A stretch of 64,000 nucleotides of DNA, from positions 62,001 to 126,000 of the forward strand of contig JAUIET010000012.1 of NCBI GenBank assembly GCA_030429735.1, given 5' to 3'. Origin of the DNA: Gammaproteobacteria bacterium (lineage in GTDB: Bacteria > Pseudomonadota > Gammaproteobacteria > Pseudomonadales > JAUIET01). Positions 36,225 through 43,541 of this stretch are shown here, one piece after another (the first letter of the stretch is position 1; each line of letters starts with the position of its first letter). The position numbers and the translations under genes are program-made. The notes under the pieces are model-generated. The model made no database searches, was not told the DNA's origin, and was given only the letters and a program-made list of their open reading frames with translations.

Positions 36225-38333
36225 TCAGGGACGATTGCCAAGCATGGTTTGTCCAATTGCATTCCATGGTCCATTGGCTGAAAGTGCTTCGAAATATTGC
36301 CCACCCAATAGTGGGATGGCCAGATATCTTGCTCCAAATTGAACGTATACGTTAAACAAATCGCGATTATATTCAGCGGCTTGTGCCCACTGGCCCCCTG
36401 AATTAACCAGCCAGAGAGTATCTTGTGAATGTCGAAATAATTCCACATTGTTGGCGTAGTAAGAAACAGCGAGAGTATCAGTGCTTGGTGCTGCCTGCAC
36501 ATTGCCCAACGCTTGCCACGGACCGCCGTCTATTGATTGACTATACGTACCGCCGGTAATCGGAAATGAATAGTAGGTATTGTTGACCTGCAAACCGATA
36601 TTCGTGGCATCCCGGCTGTACTCCGTGGCAATCACGGATTGACCACCGATGTTGATAAACCATCTATTGCCAGTGTTATGTTTGAATAAAGGAACGTTAC
36701 CTGCAAAGTAGGTAATGCTGGCTCCATTGTGCGGTGCTATCGGCACTTGGCTAACAGTCTGTTGAATAGGCTGTTGGCAATGCGCGCAACTGTATTCGAA
36801 ATTAGACAGCACTGTTTTATCCATGCTCCCGGTGTTGATAAATGAGGTTAGATGTGAAGCTATCATCAGGGCGGCATCATCCCAGAACGATTTGCCACAA
36901 GCGCTTTGTGATTGCTGGTTGGTGCAGCGCTGGAAATTGCTACCCGTTCCAACTTTCAACCGTGAGTCGGAAATAAACAAATTGTTGCCATGTACCGCCA
37001 GGCTGGCGTAGCTGTATTCAGTAATATCATCAATTTGTTCAATAATGCCTACACGCAGAATCTTATACGCACCGTCCTGGCCATAATTCAAAATATGCCA
37101 ATTCTCCGGGTCGGACTGGCAGCTAACACCATCTTCTGCGCAGTCTTTCATGTATTCATTGACCGCATGTACGAAGAAGTCTGGATCGTTGGGTGGAACA
37201 ACGCGACCGCCATCAGTAACGTCAAAGCCGTTGTAATGAAATGCCAACATTGAATCCTCCGGCTCGGAGGAACCCTCTTTTTTCACTGCCAGCAAGGTCC
37301 ATTCGCCGTCATCTTCGACATACTTAAGCCGACGACTACTGGGTATAGCGATTATCAACCCCGATGTCAGATCCTGATAAATGTCAAATGTAAGGTCTTG
37401 CTCTGCCTGTGTTTCTATCTCCGGTAAGATCAGCGCCAGTAGTTTGTCCAGGCCATCCTGTGGGTCTGCCGATTGCTGCAATTCAAACAGGGAACGTGTT
37501 TTGGTTTTTACCCATTGATGGGGAGCGCCGTTACCTGGATTTTCGACCAAGTTCTCCGCACTGGTGGTCGCGGCAGGTGATGAATAGCCAAAGTCTGATG
37601 GTTTGATATCAGGTACGTTTGGCGAGCCGTCCCTGATCAGCTCTTCCACATACTTTGCTGGTACCAGCCAGTCATGGCTCTTCATGCCTTTGTCCAGCCC
37701 TCCCTGAACCACGCCTATCAGTTCTCCCTGGGGGTTAAAAACCGGGCCGCCTGAATAGCCAGGGTAAACGCCGCCATCGACGTAATACAATTCCAGTTTA
37801 ATATCGGGCAGCGCCAGCTGCCTCATTTTTTCTACCGCCCTGTCGGGAAGCATTGCTTCAAGCGTTTCAGGTCTACCGGAGCCCTTCGAAAGATCGTTTG
37901 AGAATGCGCTCTTCGAATTATCCGGTCGAAAGCCGAAGGCGTAGAGCGGTGTTTTCAGTGGTGGGCGATTTCTATTGATCTGCTTGTACGGCTTACAGCC
38001 AAGGTCCGTTAGACTTTCCGTGGCTTGCAAGAGCACCAAATCAGCTTTGCGTAAGGTCTTCACAATACGAGCATCAGCTATATTTCGTTGGCAGCTGATT
38101 TTGATGCTACTGGTTTTGGGCAGCACGGTGTGCAGCGCGGAAACCACATAATTATCTGCCGGGTTTCCCCACATAAAGCCACTGGATGCATTGCCGTTTG
38201 CCAATACCCGGATCATCGCATCGTGCACCGCGTCTTCATTGAGCGCTGCATTAGAGCGATACGAAAACGCGGTCAGTGCGATGGCAAAGAAAAAAGCGAG
38301 CGAACGTTGTGCTGGATTTTTCGTGTTGAACAT
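36225..38333 (-). CDS. Secreted trypsin-like serine protease with C-terminal tandem repeats
   Basis: The 702-residue product has a signal peptide (residues 1-30) and a trypsin-fold domain. The triad is His68 (SALHTVL), Asp98 (KADLVLLQ) and Ser194 (GYSGGPVF). The middle region has no recognised domain. The C-terminus has two related repeats of about 70 residues, each with an aromatic start (YFAGNVPLFKH; YYANNVELFRH), a GGQ..A.EY.RD centre and a GGPWQALG or NGPWNAIG end. It is last in the caspase-CHAT-trypsin operon, 5 bp after the CHAT stop. GGAG lies upstream of the ATG. A role as envelope effector of the cassette is inferred. Confidence 0.82.
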   Translation of the reverse strand: MFNTKNPAQRSLAFFFAIALTAFSYRSNAALNEDAVHDAMIRVLANGNASSGFMWGNPADNYVVSALHTVLPKTSSIKISCQRNIADARIVKTLRKADLVLLQATESLTDLGCKPYKQINRNRPPLKTPLYAFGFRPDNSKSAFSNDLSKGSGRPETLEAMLPDRAVEKMRQLALPDIKLELYYVDGGVYPGYSGGPVFNPQGELIGVVQGGLDKGMKSHDWLVPAKYVEELIRDGSPNVPDIKPSDFGYSSPAATTSAENLVENPGNGAPHQWVKTKTRSLFELQQSADPQDGLDKLLALILPEIETQAEQDLTFDIYQDLTSGLIIAIPSSRRLKYVEDDGEWTLLAVKKEGSSEPEDSMLAFHYNGFDVTDGGRVVPPNDPDFFVHAVNEYMKDCAEDGVSCQSDPENWHILNYGQDGAYKILRVGIIEQIDDITEYSYASLAVHGNNLFISDSRLKVGTGSNFQRCTNQQSQSACGKSFWDDAALMIASHLTSFINTGSMDKTVLSNFEYSCAHCQQPIQQTVSQVPIAPHNGASITYFAGNVPLFKHNTGNRWFINIGGQSVIATEYSRDATNIGLQVNNTYYSFPITGGTYSQSIDGGPWQALGNVQAAPSTDTLAVSYYANNVELFRHSQDTLWLVNSGGQWAQAAEYNRDLFNVYVQFGARYLAIPLLGGQYFEALSANGPWNAIGQTMLGNRP

Positions 38334-38338
38334 AGTGT

Positions 38339-40804
38339 TTACTTCTCCGATGACCCGCACAAAACCGGTGCAATTATTTTTCGCGCAGTGTGATGCGCGC
38401 CGGTGGATATCTTTTCATTGATGATCTGGTTCACGGCTGTCAGGGGTGCGCTTGCCTGAAAAGTAACGTTGAGATCAGTGTCTGTGTTTAAAGAGCCCAA
38501 TACCTTATCGCATTCCTCGGCACTGGGTTCTTCTCGGTTTCGAAAATCATTGAGAGCACACGCTGAATCCCTTGCGAGAAGCAAGAAAGTCTTCTGATCA
38601 TCTTCGGGTAGGTCTTTCTCTGCGTTGTCGGCCAGATTTTTCCAGCCCAACTCTCCTTCCTTATCGTGGTAACGGAAATTTCTCAATACCAGTTTCCTGC
38701 TTGCCTGATCATCATGCATATTGCCCAGAGTTTCACACACCGAAAGATCCACTGCTTTGTCTGAGTACATGAGCGAGCGTGGAACAATAGATTGAGTGGC
38801 CGCGAACTGGACGTTAGTTGTTTTCGTTTCAGAGTTTTCGTTCGCACTGGCGGCGCTATTTGCTTTGCCTGCGCCAAGCAAAGTGATTACTTCACTGTCT
38901 TTCAGTGCGGGAAATGTTCCTCTGATTTTCTCTGCTTGCTCGAGCAGCGTGGGCGAAAACAGGCCGTGATCACGAACGTAAATACCGGATAAGGCAGATA
39001 AAGCTACCGCTAAGCCGAATGAACCGATTCGAAGACCTTTCGCCGTACTGAAATGCCGATCATTAAGGCCAAGTAGGGCGGCAAGACCCACACCCACTGC
39101 ACCGATAAATATACTGACGACGGATTTGGCATCCGCGCCCTGGGGCGCGGCCAAGCCCATTAGCAGACCCACCATAATGCCAATGCCAATGCCGCTGTAC
39201 ACCGACACCAACAGAGACGTTTTCGGCGTGTTGCCGCCTGGTTCAAAGCTATTGTGTCTCATGCTCGAATGATCCTCTTTGTCGATGGCAACCAGCCCCG
39301 GTACTCTTGGGAATTTTACGGCACCGGTTTGGCCGTTAACGATCACGGTTGTTTTGCCATTTGCGGTTTCCGCGGTGGCGTACCAGTGCGGGAGTAATAC
39401 GCTGCGCGCATTCAATTTCTTATATTTCGTGTCGGTCTGGATACCACGTGGCTGGTGTCCACCGATACGGTCGAGTGTTTCTGCTTCTATCTCGCTGTCA
39501 AAGTATGTGCATACCTGCGCAAAGCTGTTTTGCATGGTCTGGTCTTGCGGTACCACGCGCAGTGTTGGATCCAGCTCTGTCAGTGCCTGGGCTGCTTCAA
39601 AATTCCAGGCCCAATGGCCAAGCCCGCCACGGCCGGTGGGTGCCTTGCAGGCTGGAACGACAAAATTGGTCACATCAAGGTCAAATTCGTCGGCAACCTT
39701 TTCCCATTCGAGTTTGGGGGAGTGGGCGTCAATGGCAGCGACCACGCCGCGTTCGGCTGACATTGCGGTACGCGTGCCAACGTCGAATACCCAGTGCGGT
39801 AAATAGACTGGTACGAGACTCAGTATTTGGTCGCGTTCTACCTCCAGCGCAGAGATGATGCTTTGCAGAGCGGCGTCTGCATTCAGCGCATGGGGTACTA
39901 TCTGCTCCGCAAGCTCGGTTTTGGCATCGATTTTTTCTGTCGGGTCATTTCCGCATACCAGACAAGCGTGCCCGCCGTCAGCTGACAATGAGGTTGTGGT
40001 ACCGCACCGTTTGCACAATGCAGCGTTCACTGTGCGCACGCGAGTGCGGTGGTCCAGTGTGATCGCCTCACCGAGCAGGTCACGCACCGGCCCTGAAGTA
40101 TCATGCAACTGTGTTTGCCAGTTCGATTGTGCTTCGGGCAAGCGCCATTGTTTCAGGTCATTGGTGGCTTGTTCACGGGTATACAGTGCCCATTCAAATT
40201 CGTCGGGCTCAACACTTTCTTGGGTATCTTCTTCTTCATCCCAGCTGGGGAATCGATTGAAGGAAACGCCATTGCTGTTATCAGTGCCGAATTTCGCCTC
40301 AATGTAGGCAACGGCAGAATCGAAGGCCTCAAAAATGCTGTGGCCTTCTACCAGTGATTTGTAGAAGGCGTCCGAGAATAGTGTGGCCTTGGTGTCATTA
40401 ATCTTGACGGCGGTGGCAATTACCGCAGGAACACCCGCCGCATGCAGGCTCTGTACCTGGTTCTTGTTGGCACAACCGTTCAGAAATACGAGCTTCAGGT
40501 CGGCTTGCTGCCCAAGCAGCCTGGCAATACCGTCCGCACTGCCCGCGCCACCTTCTAGCTGCAGCATGGAACCGTCGGAGTGACCGCCGTAATGAAAGAT
40601 AACGATGCGCCCGTCATGCAGTAACAGGTCATCGTACAGCTCGTCCACTTCCGAGCTTTCCTCACGGTGGATGGCAATTTTGTCCGCTTTTTGCAACACC
40701 TGCAAAGTGTTGAAAATATTCCGGCTTTCTTCTTTCAGAGTGGCCAGATGATCATCCAGCGAGTTCGCAAACGCTAGAAACACAACGGGTAAATTGGAAG
40801 CCAT
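38339..40804 (-). CDS. CHAT-like caspase-fold protease with zinc ribbon and membrane helices
   Basis: The 821-residue protein opens with a caspase-like domain whose dyad is His75 (IFHYGGHS) and Cys111 (VFLNGCAN), as in CHAT proteases. A zinc ribbon follows (LCKRCG then CLVCGN, two CxxC pairs). After a beta-rich middle region, about residues 528-620 hold three hydrophobic segments (GIGIGIMVGLLMGLA; SIFIGAVGVGLAALLGL; LAVALSALSGIYV). A C-terminal domain of about 190 residues follows. It starts 1 bp after the caspase gene and so is translationally coupled to it. The CHAT call rests on motifs; the domain combination is unfamiliar to me. Confidence 0.78.
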   Translation of the reverse strand: MASNLPVVFLAFANSLDDHLATLKEESRNIFNTLQVLQKADKIAIHREESSEVDELYDDLLLHDGRIVIFHYGGHSDGSMLQLEGGAGSADGIARLLGQQADLKLVFLNGCANKNQVQSLHAAGVPAVIATAVKINDTKATLFSDAFYKSLVEGHSIFEAFDSAVAYIEAKFGTDNSNGVSFNRFPSWDEEEDTQESVEPDEFEWALYTREQATNDLKQWRLPEAQSNWQTQLHDTSGPVRDLLGEAITLDHRTRVRTVNAALCKRCGTTTSLSADGGHACLVCGNDPTEKIDAKTELAEQIVPHALNADAALQSIISALEVERDQILSLVPVYLPHWVFDVGTRTAMSAERGVVAAIDAHSPKLEWEKVADEFDLDVTNFVVPACKAPTGRGGLGHWAWNFEAAQALTELDPTLRVVPQDQTMQNSFAQVCTYFDSEIEAETLDRIGGHQPRGIQTDTKYKKLNARSVLLPHWYATAETANGKTTVIVNGQTGAVKFPRVPGLVAIDKEDHSSMRHNSFEPGGNTPKTSLLVSVYSGIGIGIMVGLLMGLAAPQGADAKSVVSIFIGAVGVGLAALLGLNDRHFSTAKGLRIGSFGLAVALSALSGIYVRDHGLFSPTLLEQAEKIRGTFPALKDSEVITLLGAGKANSAASANENSETKTTNVQFAATQSIVPRSLMYSDKAVDLSVCETLGNMHDDQASRKLVLRNFRYHDKEGELGWKNLADNAEKDLPEDDQKTFLLLARDSACALNDFRNREEPSAEECDKVLGSLNTDTDLNVTFQASAPLTAVNQIINEKISTGAHHTARKIIAPVLCGSSEK

Positions 40805-40805
40805 G

Positions 40806-42803
40806 CTAGTTTTGTTTGCTTACTTTGCGGGTGTTTGCACGCGTAAGAATAAACGAGCGGTTTATCGAATCCCAATCAGGGCCGTTGGCCTTGGCTTTAC
40901 TGACGGTCTTAGATGCATTGCCGCGAATCGCGCTTTCCAGCGGTTTAAGTTTCTTGCCCAACGAGCGTGTGCCTTGCTGATTGAGCCAGGTGAAATCAGA
41001 CGATTCCGTGGTGATAAAGATTTTGCAAGTTTCTAGTCCAAAATCACCTGGGTGGTTCTTGGCGAGCTTGGCGCGCAGCTTGCGCTTGCCATGGCCAATA
41101 CGAATCGTCTTCCCCGCCTGAATTTCTTCGCTGGATTTTCTGGGTGGATAGAAATGAGCAATTTCCTTGTTGGCACTCATCCACAATACGCTGATAAATA
41201 CAGAGCGAGAGCCTTCGTTATTGCATACTTCGAGCACCAATGGCTCGTCTTCACTGAATTCCGTACTGCCACCATTGGCAAGCGTTAGCTTGTCATCTGC
41301 ACCGCGCTTGTAGAGATTGAACTCCACATTCAGATTGGTGACCGGATTGTCCAAGGCAATAGTGCGGCGATATCGGGCGATGGTTTCGAGGTTGCTGACT
41401 AAAAGTGCCGCAACACCTTGCTCGCTGAGCGCGTGTAAAGGCATAGCGAGTTCATTATCGTCCTCACGAAAAACCCACGTGTCCTCAGGCAGAACCTTGC
41501 CAGTAAGTGGCGACTTAGCACCTCTTGGTAGTACGCTGGCGGTTACATCTGCATCGGCCGTGGACGCTGCAAGTGCCAGCAGTTTCGAGTTCCGAATGCG
41601 GTTTGTCAGCATGGCTTGCTGGCGTGTTGACAGTGAGTGGAGGCCTACACGTAATTGTTGTGGTTCAAGCACGGCTTGAGTTTCGATGCATCGTGAGCCG
41701 GCTTTAACCGGGCTGGTGCAGGAAAGCACCGTAGCCTTTGAGTTGAGTGGTCCAACCTCAGTTACTTGCAGCACTCCTTGCTTGCTGCTGCCCTCAATTT
41801 GCTTGGTACCCCGCGGATACGCTGTCCAGCGTGACCCCACACGTAAGCCCTGAGCCGCACCACCACCCAAGGTCACGAGATTGCCAGATACTTTCTCAAC
41901 AGGAATAAACCGCAGTGGTTCAACGTCTTTAACGCCAAACAGTTCTCTATCGAGTCGGCCTTCAATCTGCGGGTTTTGGCCAGACACTTTGGCCGCCACA
42001 CCGGCGCAGGCCAACTCGAACACGTCGCGATACGTTGTACCGGGTTTGGCACGATTCATTGCGTTGATCAGGTTGTAGGTAAGAACGCCGTGTTTGTATC
42101 TCTTGCCATTGGATTCAGAAAAGTACTTTTCCTTGGAGGTCTGCATATCGCGGCAGCCGGAAATGACCACGTAATTGTTGCTTAATGCTAGCCAGCCGCC
42201 TGCTCCCTTCTTTTGGACTGCGGTTTTCTGGCTGCTTTTAACGATCGCAATCTGAGCGGGTCTATCAGTCTCTGGTACGCTGCGCGCTCGACTGCCTTCT
42301 CCGCTGCTGCGGGTCATAGTCGCGGAGTGGCAGGCATCGAAAATCAGGGTGATATAGCGGGTTTTCGATGCCAGACGCGTGAGCCATTGGTTGAATTGCT
42401 CATCACGAATTTCCCGATACTCTTTGCCCTTGGGGAACTTCTTCAGATTGCGGGTTGGTTTGGAATCATCCGATGGCAGAATGCAATTGTCCTTGCCACT
42501 GCCTTCATCCGTGTAGCCATCGCCATCCTTAATACTGCAACGATGCCCGTGGCCTGCATAATGAAACACCACAATATCGTCTTTGTTGATACGCGGAATC
42601 AAGCGGTTCATCTCTCGCAGAATAGTATCGCGACTGGCCGCTTCGTTGTGCAGCTCCACAATATTGCTGCGGTCAAAGTTGAACTTGTTGATCAGTGTGT
42701 TGCGCATTAGTTTGGCATCGTTTACGCAGCCGGAAAGCTGGTACTTTCGTGCCATATAGGGGTACTTATTGATGCCTACTATCAGGGCGTGTTTTGTTGG
42801 CAT
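40806..42803 (-). CDS. Caspase-like (peptidase C14) protease with DUF4384-like C-terminus
   Basis: The 665-residue protein has a metacaspase/orthocaspase domain: KHALIVGINKYPYM, His85 in HYAGHGH and Cys158 in FDACHSAT. Proteins of this type usually cut after Arg or Lys. The rest is not enzymatic by eye; a beta-rich region near the end (LVLEVCNNEGSRSVFISVLW, then IAHFYPP) resembles DUF4384 domains often joined to caspases. No signal peptide is seen when starting at ATG 42803, chosen because the longer start at 42872 adds a low-complexity tail. It is the first protease of the operon. Confidence 0.87.
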   Translation of the reverse strand: MPTKHALIVGINKYPYMARKYQLSGCVNDAKLMRNTLINKFNFDRSNIVELHNEAASRDTILREMNRLIPRINKDDIVVFHYAGHGHRCSIKDGDGYTDEGSGKDNCILPSDDSKPTRNLKKFPKGKEYREIRDEQFNQWLTRLASKTRYITLIFDACHSATMTRSSGEGSRARSVPETDRPAQIAIVKSSQKTAVQKKGAGGWLALSNNYVVISGCRDMQTSKEKYFSESNGKRYKHGVLTYNLINAMNRAKPGTTYRDVFELACAGVAAKVSGQNPQIEGRLDRELFGVKDVEPLRFIPVEKVSGNLVTLGGGAAQGLRVGSRWTAYPRGTKQIEGSSKQGVLQVTEVGPLNSKATVLSCTSPVKAGSRCIETQAVLEPQQLRVGLHSLSTRQQAMLTNRIRNSKLLALAASTADADVTASVLPRGAKSPLTGKVLPEDTWVFREDDNELAMPLHALSEQGVAALLVSNLETIARYRRTIALDNPVTNLNVEFNLYKRGADDKLTLANGGSTEFSEDEPLVLEVCNNEGSRSVFISVLWMSANKEIAHFYPPRKSSEEIQAGKTIRIGHGKRKLRAKLAKNHPGDFGLETCKIFITTESSDFTWLNQQGTRSLGKKLKPLESAIRGNASKTVSKAKANGPDWDSINRSFILTRANTRKVSKQN

Positions 42804-42842
42804 AGAGTTGCAAGCCTTAAACGAGCGGCTGCTTGAGATTGA

Positions 42843-42869
42843 CCTGGCCAGAGTGAAAGCCCGGCCAGG
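42843..42869 (-). promoter_or_regulatory. Small inverted repeat in the caspase leader
   Basis: CCTGGCC at 42843-42849 is perfectly complementary to GGCCAGG at 42863-42869. The 7-bp stem lies 40 bp before the caspase ATG and after the repeat-peptide gene. There is no T-tract, so it may be an operator or leader hairpin rather than a terminator. Confidence 0.3.
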
Positions 42870-42927
42870 CACACTCTAGGCGCTCAATAAGAACAGCAGG
42901 ATAACCCGCTAAACTTGCGCTTAAGCC

Positions 42928-43116
42928 TTACCGGTCATCTGGTGTACCTTCACGATCGTCCGGCGTCCCCTCTCGATCATCCGGTGTACCTTCACGATCG
43001 TCCGGTGTCCCCTCTCGATCATCGGGTGTGCCTTCACGATCGTCTGGCGTCCCCTCTCGATCATCTGGAGTTCCCTCGCGATCATCAACACCAGTTTCTC
43101 TTCCAAAAGCGCTCAT
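42928..43116 (-). CDS. 62-residue acidic DDREGTP-repeat peptide
   Basis: The ATG at 43116 has AGGGG eight bases upstream, a good ribosome-binding site. The product starts MSAFGRETGV and then consists of seven DDREGTP units ending DDR. It has no hydrophobic core, carries a net charge of about -2 per repeat and is surely disordered. I do not recognise the family. It sits 124 bp before the caspase gene on the same strand. Each unit offers an Arg between Asp and Glu, so it could be a multi-site substrate, inhibitor or decoy of the downstream proteases; this is inference. Reality of translation is supported by the start signal and by repeats that keep frame. Confidence 0.65.
   Translation of the reverse strand: MSAFGRETGVDDREGTPDDREGTPDDREGTPDDREGTPDDREGTPDDREGTPDDREGTPDDR
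42935..43081. repeat. Seven 21-bp tandem repeats (42-bp higher-order period)
   Basis: Seven 21-bp units fill the interval exactly and encode the DDREGTP repeats on the reverse strand. Units alternate between a form with TTCACGATCGTC and a form with CTCTCGATCATC at the junctions, so the array grew by duplication of 42-bp pairs. Because 21 is a multiple of three, several other frames are open across it too. Confidence 0.93.
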
Positions 43117-43179
43117 TTTGCAAACCCCTATCATTGTAATTGTCGGGCGAGTAAGCTTAAACTGGTGTCAAAATAAAAG

Positions 43180-43472
43180 CTAGGGAAGCTCTGAAAAATA
43201 CCCAATGCCTCTGCGTGACCTGTAGCGTGCCGTGGTGAGGCGCGTCGAGAAGGCCAAGGCTGGTCGCCTAAAGCGCCTACTTTTGGTGTCCTTGGCGAGC
43301 GGCGCAACGAAGCCACGGTGCGCTACAGGCCGCGCCCTGCGGGGCTTACAGGCGAATCCAGCCTTGTCGTTGCAAGTTCTTGACTTACCACCAGTAAGCC
43401 TGCGAACTCGCGCCTCAACTCTGGATTCGCCTGTAAGCCAGAGGCATCGGGTATTTTTCAGAGCTTCCCTAG
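43180..43472. mobile_element. MITE-like element with long terminal inverted repeats
   Basis: The ends at 43179-43213 and 43439-43473 are inverted copies identical at 34 of 35 positions. The outermost CTAG (43180-43183 and 43469-43472) may be a 4-bp target duplication of the YTAR type used by IS5-like elements, giving a 285-bp element. Since CTAG is self-complementary, it could instead belong to the ends. Two internal inverted repeats exist: 43221-43259 with 43290-43327 (imperfect) and 43344-43361 with 43421-43438 (18 bp, perfect). There is no transposase. It fills most of the 425-bp gap between the repeat peptide and the TolB/TPR gene. Confidence 0.75.
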
Positions 43473-43541
43473 CACTATCCGGCACATAGAGCGTTTCGTT
43501 TGTTTGTCAGCCGTCTGGCGGGTGGGTAATTAGTCATCAAT

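Noticed and set aside
42935-43081. CRISPR array
   Set aside because: Units are contiguous 21-bp repeats without unique spacers, and no cas genes are present.
42915-43139. Additional open frames across the 21-bp repeats on both strands
   Set aside because: The repeat length is a multiple of three, so frames stay open by construction. Only the frame with an AGGGG site and the DDREGTP product has a good start.
43131-43489. Open frames inside the MITE-like element
   Set aside because: They follow the inverted-repeat structure, lack ribosome-binding sites and resemble no protein.
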